A stretch of 64,000 nt of DNA from Linnemannia elongata (lineage: Eukaryota > Mortierellomycota > Mortierellomycetes > Mortierellales > Mortierellaceae): contig JAXBDG010000016.1 of assembly GCA_036320915.1 (NCBI GenBank), positions 558,001 to 622,000 of the forward strand, given 5' to 3'. The first letter of the stretch is position 1. Every line of letters begins with the position of its first letter. A model generated the notes under the pieces. That model was not told the origin of the DNA. It was given only the letters and a program-made list of their open reading frames with translations, and ran no database searches. The translations under genes and the position numbers were made by a program. Shown piece after piece: positions 51,701-63,618 of this stretch.

Positions 51701-52452
51701 GAGGAGGGCGGTCCTGCGACTTTGGCTGTGGGTGAGAGCGAGGGTAACGGTGACTGGAGGAAGGAAGAAGGGCCGTCCCTGAGGATAGGGCATAGGGCAG
51801 TCTGGGACGTGTTCACAGGGGGCACATCCCATCGAGACCTGAGCGGGGGCTCCTCACGCTTGATGTATGCCTTAGCGTGGTGATCAGTGTCTGGGCTGTG
51901 ATGGTGGAGTGCGGGAGCATGTGCCTTGCGATCAGAGTAAAGGAGACCCTCTTGATAAATGGTAAAGTCTGTGCGAATATTGCCTCTGGATGGGCGGACC
52001 GCGTTGCTGCTTGTATCCTCGCCCTTTCCTCCATCCTTGTCCAAACCCGACTCCCGCTTTACTCTGTCTCTGTCTGTTTCTCTGCCTCTGGTGGGACTTC
52101 TGCTTGGGTTTTTGTGTCTGTTGCGGCTATTGCGATGTCTCTGTCTGCGGCCGTGTCTGTGGCAGCTGCTGTCGCTGTCATTATACTTCTTGCTGTCGGA
52201 GCTGGAGCGATCTTTGTTCTTGTCATACCGGTCTCGGCTGTAAGAGTCGCGCCTTTCGTCGTACAAAGCGTGGTCTCTGTCGCTTGGGGAACGATCCTTG
52301 TCCCAAGAGTCCCTGCTTTTGTTATTGCGCTTGTACCAGTTTTGACCGTTGGAGTTGGGCTCACCCCTATATCCACCGTAGCTATCGTTGTCGTGGTCTT
52401 GGCGTTTTTTGTTGTTATTGTTGTCTTTGCTCTTTCCTGGGTCGTAACTCAT
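48704..52452 (-). CDS. RS/RD-rich low-complexity protein with Cys-rich C-terminal module
   Basis: Family not recognised. Five exons proposed: 52452-50775, 50660-49791, 49697-49551, 49415-49335 and 49230-48704, in one frame, 1,100 residues. The 49415 acceptor is the least certain; a 14-base microexon is an alternative. Residues 1-170 are dense in Asp, Arg, Lys, Ser and Asn (SRDRYDKNKDR-like), as in splicing-associated RS/RD proteins. Further on are an AT-hook-like GRPSKVR and a helix with IKRAKSEIKELER. The second exon has acidic Ser-rich clusters around RRRVTFADLKTDDE, which resembles an RVxF-type PP1-docking motif (RVTF). The C-terminus has a compact Cys segment GYWCQCAREGRSCVCEHG, then Tyr/His/Pro-rich sequence. 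A nuclear role is likely from composition but unproven. A 24-base A run lies upstream at 52773-52796. Confidence 0.55.
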
Positions 52453-53343
52453 GACGGATGGAAGGATGGATGGATGAGTAAAAAGGAGTGGATGGGTGAT
52501 GAGAGAGAGAGAGAGAAAGAAAGAGAAAGAGAAAGGGATAGAGAGAGAGTGAAAGAAAGAAAGAGTACCACCGGTGGTGGTAAAAGACGCGCAAGTTGAG
52601 TGAGAGGGCGGGGAAACAAGCAAAGGTAAGGCAAGGGGGAGTAGAAGTGGCGGGCGAAGAAAAGAAGAAATAGGAAATAAAGAGAGAAAACAAAAGATGG
52701 TGAGGAGGAGGAAAGCAAAACGAGCGAAGGAACGAAAAGGATTTGAGAAAAAGGCCATCAATGCACTTGAACAAAAAAAAAAAAAAAAAAAAAAAAGGTA
52801 TTGTCATCGTTGATATGAAGCGATGGATGTTGTTCTTTTTTTTTTTTGTTTCAAAAGCATAGGAAAACGGCTTGATTTTGGTTTGAGTGTGGTATGAGTG
52901 TCGACTGTAGCTGGTAATCCACACTCTCGCCTCCCCCTCCCTAAAAATGGTGCCGAATGGCATGGTCTCGAAAATACTCAAGGATAAATGACCCGCCACC
53001 TTTGATTATTTTAGAAACGTGCAATTGAAGGTTCATCGCGACAAAGGATGCGGGTAAACAGTCCATTTCTTGTCCATGTTCCTCTTCCTCTCCGACTTTT
53101 CTTCTTATCATGTACGAATGCGTTTTATGCTCTTAAAGAACAACCTCCCGTTGTATTTGACTAGAACAAAAATAAAAGAACACGTGGTACACAAAGACTC
53201 TTTAACTGTTAAACAAACAGTTCTCCTACTTTCTTTCAGAACATTTATAAAAAAAAAAAACACTTTGCTTTTTGCATTTTTTTTCCTTTATTCCTAAACT
53301 TCAAGGACAACCTGGGCCAGAGGGAAACGATTATCCCGACTGA
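52453..53343. other. intergenic region
   Basis: Leader of the RS-rich gene: purine-rich GAGA/GAAA tract at 52500-52565 on plus, so CT-rich on the coding strand, followed by the 24-base A run. Then comes AT-rich sequence up to the end of the secreted-protein gene. No gene supported. Confidence 0.45.
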
Positions 53344-53697
53344 TTATTTCGAGAACCCAAAGATAGGCGAGCAATCATTAGGTCCCGAAGATGGGATACC
53401 ATCCTGTCCAACACTCGCGCTGTTAACCCACTGAGCATTGCTCCTAGTAGCACCCTTCGAAAGCACCGCATAATTGCCCGTGCAATCACTTGTCGAGAAC
53501 AACTTCATAACACCACCATTGGTGTTCTTGATCTTGGAAGTCTGGGATGTCTCGAGACAGACACAGTGGCGTTTTCCGGCAACGGGAACTTCGACTGATC
53601 GGCCGGCGTTGTTGGTCACCACGAACTGCCAGTCCCCGAGAGCGAGCGCGCTGTTGAGGGTGGCCAGGGCCAGGAGAAGGAGGGAGGACTTGTGCAT
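53344..53697 (-). CDS. small secreted cysteine-containing protein
   Basis: 117 residues from the ATG at 53697. The first 19 residues (MHKSSLLLLALATLNSALA) form a clear signal peptide with an A-x-A cleavage site. The mature part of about 98 residues has four cysteines (CVC, SDC and NDC), suited to two disulfides, and short beta-like segments (WQFVVTNNAGRSVEVPV). No family or catalytic motif is recognised. A probable 5'-UTR intron lies at 53795-53715 (GTAAGT donor, CTAG acceptor), ending 17 bases before the ATG, which supports a real transcribed gene. It could be a cell-wall or effector-like protein; this is inference from size and secretion only. Confidence 0.7.
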   Translation of the reverse strand: MHKSSLLLLALATLNSALALGDWQFVVTNNAGRSVEVPVAGKRHCVCLETSQTSKIKNTNGGVMKLFSTSDCTGNYAVLSKGATRSNAQWVNSASVGQDGIPSSGPNDCSPIFGFSK

Positions 53698-54752
53698 TTT
53701 TGTTTGGTGAACTTCTAGTTGCAAACAAAAACAAGAAGGAATTAGACAAGGGAGAGGACGATGTGAAAGAGCATGAAATAGCACTAGGAACTTACGTTGA
53801 TGTATTGGAGAAGGGGAGAAGCGAATTAATTTTATCTTTCACTTTCAATTTCGGTACGATATTTAAGCAAAACACGATCCGCCGATATCCTGAGCCCCCA
53901 CTCCGATAAAGTTTATACTAAATGGCCGTAACTGCAAGGACGCCGTCTTTCGTTCAAACCTAAAAAGAAAGCGGCGTAAAATGACCTTTCCCCTCTTGTC
54001 CAATCCTTAAGGCAACACAGACTGCGGGCACTAAAGACTTTTCCATTAGAATAATCGATCAGAACTACCTAGATATAATCGGTTTGTTTTGCTAAAAAGT
54101 GTGTACCCAATTTCGAACAGGACCCCTGGATAAAATTCTTTTCGGTCGAACACCCCCCATCTCATCCCGCAAACAAACACACTATATATCCACGCATGTA
54201 ATCAACCCCATGGGCGCTAAAGAGTCGACCGATTAATTGCTCTACATTCTCGGTACGCTTAAGGTTTACGGCTGTGTGAAGGATTGAATGATGAACCAGT
54301 AACGGCTACGATGCGGGGTGGTCAAAGTCTGGGTCAGATTATATCGTTAGACCCGCCGCACTTTTGCGTAGTCTTCGACATCGCATTGTCCACTGTGCAA
54401 GTGCACCATGCAACTCATGTACAAAACGACAAATGCAAGCCGGCCTACTAATGCTGTAGGCTTGGCTCATTTCAGAGCGAAGATAATGGATTTTTTTTTT
54501 TGCTCCAGGCAATGGCTATACTTCAGCATTTTCATTGCGACGACTACGTCCCTTTCATGCCAAGGACGCGTTCACTTTTCCCTCGCCCCTGAAACATACA
54601 ACTTGGTGGCACAGACTCAAACACAACTACAAGACAAACGTCAACTGAACCCAAGTCAACAAGCATGAATGAAATAAAAAGGTTCTATTAGGATGCTAGT
54701 GTAACATGCTTTTATGCAATTACAAACAAACGCGCCTCCTTCCACTTTCTCC
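53698..54752. other. long intergenic region
   Basis: Contains the 5'-UTR intron (53715-53795) and promoter of the secreted-protein gene, then about 900 bases with only short frames. No RNA gene was recognised by eye. It ends at the 3' end of the condensin gene. Confidence 0.45.
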
Positions 54753-57700
54753 TTAGTTATGTCGAATCACCAGCTCATTCAAGTTCTCAGACCCGGTAAT
54801 CTCCAGATCCTTCTCGTTCGCCAGATGCAGTAAACAGATGAAACAGAACGGTACAGAGATATCCCGTAGCTTCTGTTCCGGATACACTTTGCTCAGTCCT
54901 CCAATGATCTCTGTGAACCGCTGCTCCTTCTTGACATACTCGCCGTCACCTTCCTCATCCTCATCCGCACTATGACCACCGCGCTCATCATCATCATTAT
55001 CCCTCCCTCCTTCACCCTCATCATCCTCAATGTTGGCTCTCTTGTTCTTCCTCCGGTCATGGTCATCCCTACCGCCTGCCTGCCGCTTCAAAGATTGTTG
55101 AGTCATCTCTTTCCAGATATTATCCTTCAGCTTCTTGACATCAACCTTCTTGGCCGTCTTGGAGAAGCTGATCGACGTTGCCTTGACGAGCTTGGGTTGT
55201 GTGACCAATTGGCTGGCATAATCGTTGCCATCGCCATCCAGTCCAAGTCCAAGGATACCGCTCAAACCCTCACCACCAGGTCCGGCAAAGAATCCTTGGT
55301 CCGGTGATCCAAAGTCATCGTCGTCTTCATCATAGTCGTTGTAAATCTGTGTCTGGTCCAGCTGGTCTGTGAGCGCAGTCATATCCCCGTCGTTGACATT
55401 GTTGGTGTGTGATGCCCAGAACTCTTCGTCGGGGAACGTCAGCGCGACTAGATTAACACATAAGGTCGACATGAATGCCGTTGTTAGTACTCGATGTCAA
55501 TCACTGAAAACTTTCGCCCAATACCATATCAAGTCGGTTTTCGGTGACAAACTTACAAGGCTCTGGATCCTCGTTTTGTTGAAGGAATCCTGGTTGCGGC
55601 TTCTTGTTCTTCGACTTTATCTACATCACATAAACCCAATGGGTTAGTCAAAATTACGGATACAGGAACATGCATAATTTCAATTGTAAGAGGTTCCAAT
55701 GATAGATACTTACGATAAATGCTGGCTTCAAGAACATGCGCAGGAGTTGTTTTGACGAAAAGTGAATGTCATCTGGAAGGAGGTGTGATTGCTTGCGACT
55801 CTCGGCAAGATTGGTATTAGATATCGATAAAGCACTAGCGTCGGCGGGTGCAAACAGCTCTTTCTCGTCCACCTCTTCAGCTTCCAGGAAGTTGATCACA
55901 AGTGGAGTTTTGCCGCCCTTCTTCTTGGGAGCCGCTTCCTCGTCCTCTGGAGCACCTTCTTCAAGCACTGCGTTAGGATCAGGCTTTTTCTCTATGAACG
56001 ATGAAGCGCGTCAAAAACACAAACGAAAATGTTAGTGACATACAAAAATGAATGTCGAAATAAATGACTTGGCACGGCTGCGGCCTCATATATGATTGCT
56101 TACCTTTGCGAGGACGTCTCAGTTTCCAGTGCTCAGGACCAGCCCAGTTGCGCAAGAATGCCGAATCAAGATACGCATACATGTCGGTCGGGTCCTTTCC
56201 GATCTCATCTGTCGAGTCTGCCATGATCCTCTCTACTGCAGGTCCTGATTGACGCGCCGCAATCTGCGCATCCAGATCTCCAAAGGCATCCTCAACCTGT
56301 GCATCGCCTCCCGCCTCGGCATTGTTCTGGCCATAGTCCATTGCCTGGTCTTGGTCCAAATCGTCGTAGACATTTGGAGGGCTACCAAAGTCATCGTCGT
56401 AACCGTCATCATCATCATCTCCACCGCCATAGGTATCGTCGCGATCAGTGCCATGTCCGGTGATATCACCATCGCCATCGCCTTGGAGTCTCTTCAAGAA
56501 AGAAAAGTCCAATTCGGACGACCCGGAAAGCTGAAAGTCCTTCAATGACGGGCAAATATCCTTGCTAAAGATCTGGTTCAGCGACGGTAAGAATTTGGCT
56601 AGTTAAATGAAATAGATTGGTCAACCGACGTTAGTAATTAATCCAACAGGTCTTCACAATACATTTTTTCCTTTCTTGAGAAAGAACAATAAACCCTTAC
56701 AGCGTAATTTCTGGATGTCAATCACAGTGCTTTCGACGTCTGAGTTTTTCTTGTTCGTTTTCGCCTGGGGTTCTTCACTGTCTGTTGGCGTACGTGGTTC
56801 GTCCTCCTCCTCTTCCTCGTCCTCGTCTTCATCATCATCGCCCTCATCTCGAGCATCGCCGGCATCGAAAATGATCTTTCCTTCTGCGTCGATACTCAAG
56901 TGGTTCAAAAGCAGTCCACGCGCGCCTCCTTCGTCAAAGTCGGCTGATGTCTTCTTGAACAGTGGGTCGACCGAGAATTCCAGATTGAACTTTTCCAGCG
57001 AGAGAGAGCTAAAGTCCTTGGCCAATGTGTTACCACTGCGTGATGAGTGCTATCAGAGGAAGGAGTGGTAAAGTTCCAGGTGAGGGTTAGTGCGAACTCG
57101 CCTTGGTGAATAACCATAACGCGAAATAGCAATCCCGGGGCGTGTTGTTTACCTTCTTCTTTGCTGGCTTGCCCTGTTCATCGTCGTCATCGTCGTTAGC
57201 CTCTTCAACTTCCTCCGCTTGGCGCCCCTCTAATAAATGTAACAATAGCGTCAAATGTCAGTACACCTAAGAATATCGATTGAAAGCATAGACATCATAA
57301 TTAATATGACCTTGATAGCTAGTGAAGCTGAACTTACTCGCACTGGTGGCAAGACCTCCGAGCAGCTTAGTAGTTTCCGTGGCCACAGAATCAACTCTAG
57401 ATGTGTAAACCTTGACGCACCCATCTAACGTACACGATGCTAGATGTGTTTTGAAACAGTAGGATGAGAATTTGCGTTAGAGAATTTGATCCGCAAAGAG
57501 TTCCATGAACCCTGCGCAAACAAAAAAAAACTTGCGCAATGCCAGGCGTTTGGTTGACGTACCCTTCTGAAAGTTGATTGAGTCTCCCTCGCGCAGAACA
57601 GACATATCGTGGAAGTAGTCGATCAGGGCAAGGTTCCAACTGTTATGAACGTTGATTTTCTATTTGACATCCAGAAATAACAAATTGCCGTGAGTCTTTT

Positions 57701-58222
57701 CTGTCGTGTACATTCTCCGTTTTCGTAAAGGCGGTAACAAAAGGGAATTAACAAAAGGCCTGTCGAACGTACGTTGTCTGTAGCGAGCTTCAACCACTGC
57801 TCAAAGCTGTCCATGGAGACCGTAACGGGGATAGGAAGTGGCGCCTGCAAAGAATCAACAACGCCCAAAAGCCCGCTCGGTCCACTAGGTCGCAGTTTAC
57901 TCGAGGGGCTGCCGAGGTTATTGCCACCACTACCCTGACCGTCTCCTCCAGCCGCTGCTGCACCACCTTGACGGAAAGAAAGTCGACGGTTTGCACGTTC
58001 GTTCATGTCAGACATCCTCCGAAGACGTTTCTCCTTGGCGTCGTCGTTCAGTTCTGTGGTCCCCCCGAGAGGGACCTCGATGTCCTGGTAGCGAGCAGCT
58101 GATGAGGAAGAGGATGCGAGGGGTGGTCGAATGTTACTGTTGCTCCCTCCTTGTCCACTGCTGACGCGCCGCATGGCGTCAAGATTTCGTTGCTGCACGG
58201 GTGATTTCTGTTGCCCCAGCAT
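54753..58222 (-). CDS. BRN1: condensin complex subunit 2 (Barren/CAP-H kleisin)
   Basis: The kleisin that bridges SMC2 and SMC4 and binds the HEAT subunits of condensin, needed for mitotic chromosome compaction. Nine exons (58222-57773, 57659-57563, 57439-57338, 57229-57153, 57049-56701, 56598-56104, 55991-55714, 55620-55557, 55447-54753) join in frame to 868 residues, within the usual size. Conserved segments: SFEQWLKLATDNKINVHNSWNLALIDY across the exon 1/2 join (in parts), ASCTLDGCVKVYTSRVD, then DPLFKKTSADFDEGGARGLL, the strongest Barren signature. RNWAGPEHWKLRRP, FSSKQLLRMFLKP and TFPDEEFW follow. The C-terminus is the winged-helix SMC-binding part. Long Asp/Glu runs are typical of the family. 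All introns are 70-200 bases with GTA donors. Minus strand, with SSL1 upstream in the same orientation. Confidence 0.95.
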
Positions 58223-58489
58223 GATCCTGTTCTGTCTGTCTGTGTGTGTGTCTGTGTGTGTCTGTGTGTTCGTGTTGTTGGGGTTGCTGGCTGATTTTGA
58301 TGTGAAAAGTGTGGGATGAAGCAAAAGAGGTTTGAAGAGAGTCTGTCAGTTGGAAACATCAAAAGAGGCGCGAGTTTTCAGGGACATACTTCACGTGACT
58401 AGCAGAAAAAAAATTAAATGAAAAAAACTAACGCGAAAAAAAAAATCCTTTTATTTTTCAGCGCGTCAAAGGGCTGCTTATCCTTGAGT

Positions 58490-60213
58490 CTAGGGCCTAG
58501 AGGATCCGGCACCAGGGTTGAGGGCACTTCCAGTCTTTCGTCTAGGCTGACTGAGGCATCCTGGGCAGTTATGAAGGACATCGTGAATAAAAACGTCGCA
58601 ATCTGCACAAAACGTCTTTTCACACAGCTTGCACTGATACCGTCCTGCGTCTGTTGTTGCCTGAAGCTGAAGACTGATCTTATGGGGACTGAGGAACATC
58701 TTTTGACACGAGAAGCACTGTGTCGTGGTTGCAGCACTAGAAGCGTTTTAACAAAGCAAGCAATGGATGAGCACAATTACTAAAACAGCGTATACAATAT
58801 TCAATCCTGCGCGCAACTGCATAGGTCTAAAAACGTACTCTTTCCAGGTAACTTCAATGAAGTTCTCGACGGGGAAGAGATGGTGATAACTTCTGGCCAA
58901 GAGTGGACTGGAGACAAGCGTGAGCGTGCAGATATCGCACTCTGTCGGAATGTCGCACAGTTTTGCATTGCACCGTGGGCAAATATATCCTCCCAATGTC
59001 AGCTTTCCATGGCAGGCACATAGCGTGGCCGCACTATCGTTTGACCGCGAGGGGAATCCCATCTGAACCAGGTTGGATGCAGACTTTGTCGTTGTAACCG
59101 CCGTCGGGGGAATGACCTCAAACAACAAATCCCTGTAATGCCCCTCATTCATCGCCACTCCGAACGTTCCTATTATGGTGAAAATAATTATTAGGCATTG
59201 TTGTGTGATAAAAATTGGCATAGATACGAACAACCACTATAAACGAACAGTATAGCAGTTACCTTTTGTCTGCGTGGTCAGAACTTTCAGCACTTGAACC
59301 TCTGCTGCCAGCGCAATGACGGAAGCCCTGATGTTATCCTGGGTAAGCTGCGTTATCGTGTCGTGGATGTTTCCTGGATCGGTTGTCGTTAATGAGCCCA
59401 TAATGACAAGAATCTCCCGAGATCCGTGAGCAGGGACATGACTATCAAGGATAATCAAATACATTGTGAGTTCGATGCGCCAATATATAAAAAAAACGGA
59501 AAAGCAAATCATCCAGCTTTTGAAGAAAGTAGAGAGGTCTCCTTACACTAATGAGCTGCGGGCCATTTCAAGTGCATTCTGCAATGAGGGCTCGCCTCCA
59601 GTCTCCTGAAACTTTTTTAACTTGAGTGCCCTGATATGCTCCGTAGGGTTTCCACTCAGTTCTGTCAGCTTTTCCGCCAGTCCATCTTTTGTCCCTACGA
59701 GTCCGATCTGCGAGATTGGGTTCTGGTCAAAGAATTCGGCAATAAAAGCTTCCAGATATGTGAAGGTCAGTGACAGTCGTGAAGGCCGGAGATCCTTCTC
59801 CTGCATCGCCTTTGAGAGATCGATGATGATAAAGAGATGGCGAATGATTCCACGCTGAATAGGGTCCGTATCACGTAAAAGTCTAAGGGAGATAGGATGG
59901 ATGAGGGACCAAACAATGCAGTTTATTAGACACTATGCGCCACCATTCAAATAACTTGCCCTTATAATCATTTCCCTCAATGATTAAAGTGCGCGAAAAG
60001 GAAGGCAACATACCGCTTGCGCTTGGCGGCTTGCTGTAGACTGTTGACGACTCCTGCGAGGCTTCCGTGTTCGTCTTCTTGGAGGACGTCCCAACTGCGC
60101 TTGTACTCTTCCTCCCAGGCATAGTTTGCCTGATTGTTCATAAGGGAGGAGTCATCGACATCAATAATGTCCTCATCGTCCTCAACTATCTGTCTGCGTC
60201 CGTTGGTAGCCAT
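58490..60213 (-). CDS. SSL1: TFIIH core subunit SSL1 (p44)
   Basis: SSL1/p44 stimulates the XPD/Rad3 helicase in TFIIH, acting in transcription start and nucleotide excision repair. Five exons (60213-60014, 59882-59547, 59441-59263, 59169-58839, 58736-58490) give 430 residues. An acidic N-terminus is followed by YAWEEEYKRSWD, then the von Willebrand A-like domain beginning GIIRHLFIIIDLSKAM, with NPISQIGLVGTKDG and GSREILVIMGSLTTTDPG. Next are a C4 zinc finger (CACHGKL, GYICPRCNAKLCDIPTECDIC) and the C-terminal RING-like domain (CFSCQKMF, YQCKLCEKTFCADCDVFIHD, NCPGC). All expected cysteine pairs are present. It shares a 415-base divergent promoter with ERG28. Confidence 0.95.
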
Positions 60214-60628
60214 GTTGAGTTACGCTTCTGTGCTTTCCCTGTTCCTTGTAAGTAAATGTGCTGATGCAGGTTGTAGAGAGAGAAGTCGATCGGGAGAAAC
60301 GAACAAGCAAAAGAGAGAAAAATACCGTGCGTTTCATGAAAGTGCAGCGCTTCTTTTTATCCTTTTGCCGTAGCAGTCACTTTTTCTCCTCCCCCTGAAA
60401 GGCCAGACTCTTGTTGAAGCCACTCTTGCGCTTGTGCTAAGGTATGGTCAGGCAGATCGTACGATTTTCTTTCCCGCGCTGTTCAACGGTCGTACCTGGT
60501 GTCTCGATAATCTCGTCCTCGCGTCTTATTCTTTTACCCGTTTCGTCGTCTTTCTTCTTTTCCTTCTTCCTTCATCTCCCATTATCCTCCCTTCCTCCCC
60601 AAGCATTCGCCCCCTCTCCCTCATCATC
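60214..60628. promoter_or_regulatory. divergent promoter between SSL1 and ERG28
   Basis: 415 bases between two start codons pointing away from each other. The ERG28 side is strongly C/T-rich (60540-60620), and the SSL1 side has a GA-rich stretch (60280-60325). No specific factor site is claimed. Confidence 0.6.
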
Positions 60629-61458
60629 ATGCTCGATCTCATTGGCTGGTCCTCTCTTCCCGCTGGTCTCCTCCCCAAGTGGCTCTGGATCGTCGGTGTC
60701 ACCTCCTTCCTCAACACCTTCCAGGCCTTTGCCACCCTCTCCGCCACTAGACGCATCTACGCCAACAAGCAGCACGAAGGTATTTTTCCTTTCTGCCTAT
60801 TTCTTCCTCTCTTTTCTTTGTTAACCCTTCCTATGTTTGTTGCCTCTTCCTCGGAGGATCGATTGGCCTTGCAATAGCGACCGCTGTAACGTTTTTTTTT
60901 ACCCACAGCTAAACTAACTCTCTATCGCGATCTTCGTCTCAATAGTCACCGGTCTCTCGGGCCGCACCTTCGGTGTCTGGACCCTCCTCAGCTCCGTCGT
61001 TCGTCTCTTCGGCGCCTACAACCTCCACATCGCTCCGTAAGTCCCAACACATACACCCACCGGCCACATTTTTTCTCGCATCGTCGTCCTCAACTGCTTC
61101 TTACTATTATTTCCTAATCCTCAACGCTTTTTCTCACCCAACGGACCTATAAAAAAACAGCATGTACCAAATCACCATCTGCACCTTCGGCATCGCCTGG
61201 ATCCACTTCATGTCCGAGTTCTTTGTCTTCCGCACCGCAAAGATTACCGGACCCTTCCTCGCCCCCTGCATCGTCGCCAGTAAGTCTCCAGGATTTTTTT
61301 TTTTTTTTTTGTTTCTGTGTTGAAAAGGGAAAACAGGATACACATACTCTGCGGAACTACATTGGAACTGACAACGAGTGTTTGCTTTTAAACTTGTTAT
61401 AGCCTCTTCTTTGATCTGGATGGTTTCGCAGTACAGCTACTACGTCAAGCAATACTAA
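60629..61458 (+). CDS. ERG28: ERG28, ergosterol biosynthesis scaffold
   Basis: Erg28 is an ER membrane protein that holds the C-4 demethylation enzymes (Erg25, Erg26, Erg27) together. Four exons (60629-60779, 60946-61036, 61161-61279, 61403-61458) give 138 residues, close to the yeast length. Start MLDLIGWSSLPAG with the first helix WLWIVGVTSFLNTFQAFATL. Then come GRTFGVWTLLSSVVRLFGAY and ICTFGIAWIHFMSEFFVFRT, the strongest family segment. The last helix, SLIWMVSQYSYYV, is followed by a short Lys-containing end. Four membrane segments, as expected. All introns are GT-AG. Intact. Confidence 0.94.
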
Positions 61459-61703
61459 AACCAAGGACAGTACAGGATGGACGAACCGAGTACTTGCATT
61501 CGAAACATCCTCAACACCCTGTGCATGGTTTTGGACCGAAAAACTGTACAATATCAACTAGATCGAATAAAAGAAAAAAGCGTGCAATCGACAAAACACT
61601 CGACCATTCTCCAAAGATGACACTCGACGCAAACAGGGTTTAGAATGCATGCTTCTTGTTTATTTAAATTGCCTTATTCTTTTACTAGATATCAATCTAC
61701 ACT

Positions 61704-63329
61704 TTACTGGTCGTTGCTGACAGAAGTACGCCCAAAACCCGAATAACCGCTCCAGCTGTTCTCAGCAGTATGCTGTCTGGTCGCAGCAGGCGAAGTATCG
61801 TTCTCCGAGTACTCGTCCTCATACAGACTGATCTTGCGGCTACGCAGGGACTGACCTCCTCCGGGCGAGTCGATACCAGTCGAATGTTTAGCTCTATTCA
61901 GTCGCGACGTCAGCTGGTCCAATTCTGTCTTCTCAGCAGAAGGCGAATTTGAATTCTTTGCTGCCGATGCTGCAGCTGCGCTAATAATGCCAAGGATATT
62001 GTCGACATTTTTGCCCGAAGTGGAAGAATCGCGAGACGAGGTCGAACCTGTTGACTGCGTCCTTTCGTCGTAGAGGTTGACAGGTGGTTGAGGTAAGGGG
62101 CGCGAGGGGATGTTGCGACTGACAGTGTCGGAGGCCATGGTAGCCACAGCAACCAGTTTAGGTGACACCACTGCATATGCCCATGAGAATACTCCTTGCT
62201 TTGGTGCACGTATTTTCGATCCTTCTGTAGAGTCGTTTGTTGCTGTAGGTGTATAGCTTGGTGGAGGCGCAGATCGGTCGTCAGATTGTTGGTCTACTCC
62301 AGCGGCAGAGAACGATGACGTGCCGGCTGGTGCTTGTGACTACAACGAACGACGAGCACATAAAAAAAGAATAATTAGTACTCAAAAAATACTCCCAGTT
62401 CCCGCATGCTGTCCTACAACATAAACGCAAATAGGTGCATGCTTGGTATTGAAAAGTTACCTTCTTGTACATATCGAGCGCCAAGTTCTGAAGTGCCTGA
62501 ATCGCCTGCTTGATGTACTGCATGCCCATCACCATAGCCTTATTCTTCATATCCTTGAGCGTCAGGTCAATCTCCTTTTCGTGCTTCATAAGATACGGTT
62601 CGACAATCGCTTGGTAGATGTAGATAGAGCCCTAAGACATTTTTGTTCGCGACAAGGTTAATCCGTGTGTTTTATCGTCATATCTTCCCGGAGGTTCAAA
62701 ATAGACAACGCGAACAGCTGTTGATGTTCTTACCTGAGTCTGGGGAAGGATCATCCAAAGGATAAACAACATTTTGATCTCGTAATAGAATGGGAACCTA
62801 CAAAAGCAAGTTTTGCGTGGCAATTGTGAGCATAAAAATATTTTATACAATCGACTCCAACGCCTGCTGCGACACTTTTTCCGTGTGCTGCTGGGTTGAT
62901 ACATACCAAAAGACAAAGGTGTCAAGGACAACCTCGACGACGGAGAACATGCCCATGACGGACCAGTACATGAGCCAAGCCGTCAACCGGATGTTGTCAC
63001 GGGTGTTAATCGCCTTGTACGACGCGTACGCCGGATACTAATCAAGTCATAATACAAGGGTCGTGTTAGGTTTTCTTGTGTCACTTAGAAAAAAGCCGAT
63101 TTGGTAGCGAAAAGAGGGCAAGACGTTGAGACTGGCATCAATTGGCTCTGTTCCTTACAAGCCAGCCTGCAACCGAGCTACACATAAACAAAAACAAAAA
63201 GAATGGAAGGTGCGGAATGAGTATATGAATGTGTTTTGCTTTGCCATGGAGCTGCAACGCAGTAAAAGGCACAGGCCAAGACAAGAGAGGAAACCCTTAC
63301 CAGACCACACGAGCGACAAGGTACATCAT
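61704..63329 (-). CDS. REEP/Yop1/HVA22 (TB2/DP1) family ER-shaping protein
   Basis: These proteins bend ER membranes with hairpin helices. Six exons (63329-63301, 63177-63159, 63037-62907, 62797-62734, 62631-62461, 62339-61704) join to 349 residues. Exon 1 (MMYLVARVVC) and a 19-base microexon (SVAGWL) lead into YPAYASYKAIN, the family signature. Then come RLTAWLMYWSVMGMFSVVE, FPFYYEIKMLFILWMILPQT and GSIYIYQAIVEPYL, the full TB2/DP1 domain order, then an amphipathic helix (QAIQALQNLAL). The last 200 residues are a Ser/Pro/Ala-rich cytosolic tail, which makes it more like the long REEP1-4 group than the short Yop1 group. The microexon was found because both junctions are canonical and the phase fits. 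Convergent with ERG28 across about 245 bases. Confidence 0.9.
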
Positions 63330-63618
63330 AATGGACACCTGTGTTCTTGACAGAAAAATGAGAGCGCCAGTGTGGGTTTCGGTAGTATTGAAGGTGAGTT
63401 TGAGTGGTGAACTGATGTATAAAAAAAAGGTGACGAATGCAAAGGTAGAAGAGAAGGGGATGAAGTGTGAGTTGGAATCAACTTGCGTCCTTTTTGTTCC
63501 TCCACCGCTTGGGCTTGGCACCTTCGCTGGAAAAAAAAAAGGGTTGCGTGACCGTTTTGCTGTCAATGGCCATTTTATTTTGCGAGATGCAGGAGAGTAT
63601 GCAAAGTGTGGGATAGGT

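Noticed and set aside
51877..52599. 240-codon plus-strand frame rich in Val and Ala
   Set aside because: It is the antisense shadow of the RS/RD-rich exon and shows no family motif.
54408..54668. 86-codon plus-strand frame in the long gap
   Set aside because: No conserved motif, low-complexity ends, no leader; likely chance.
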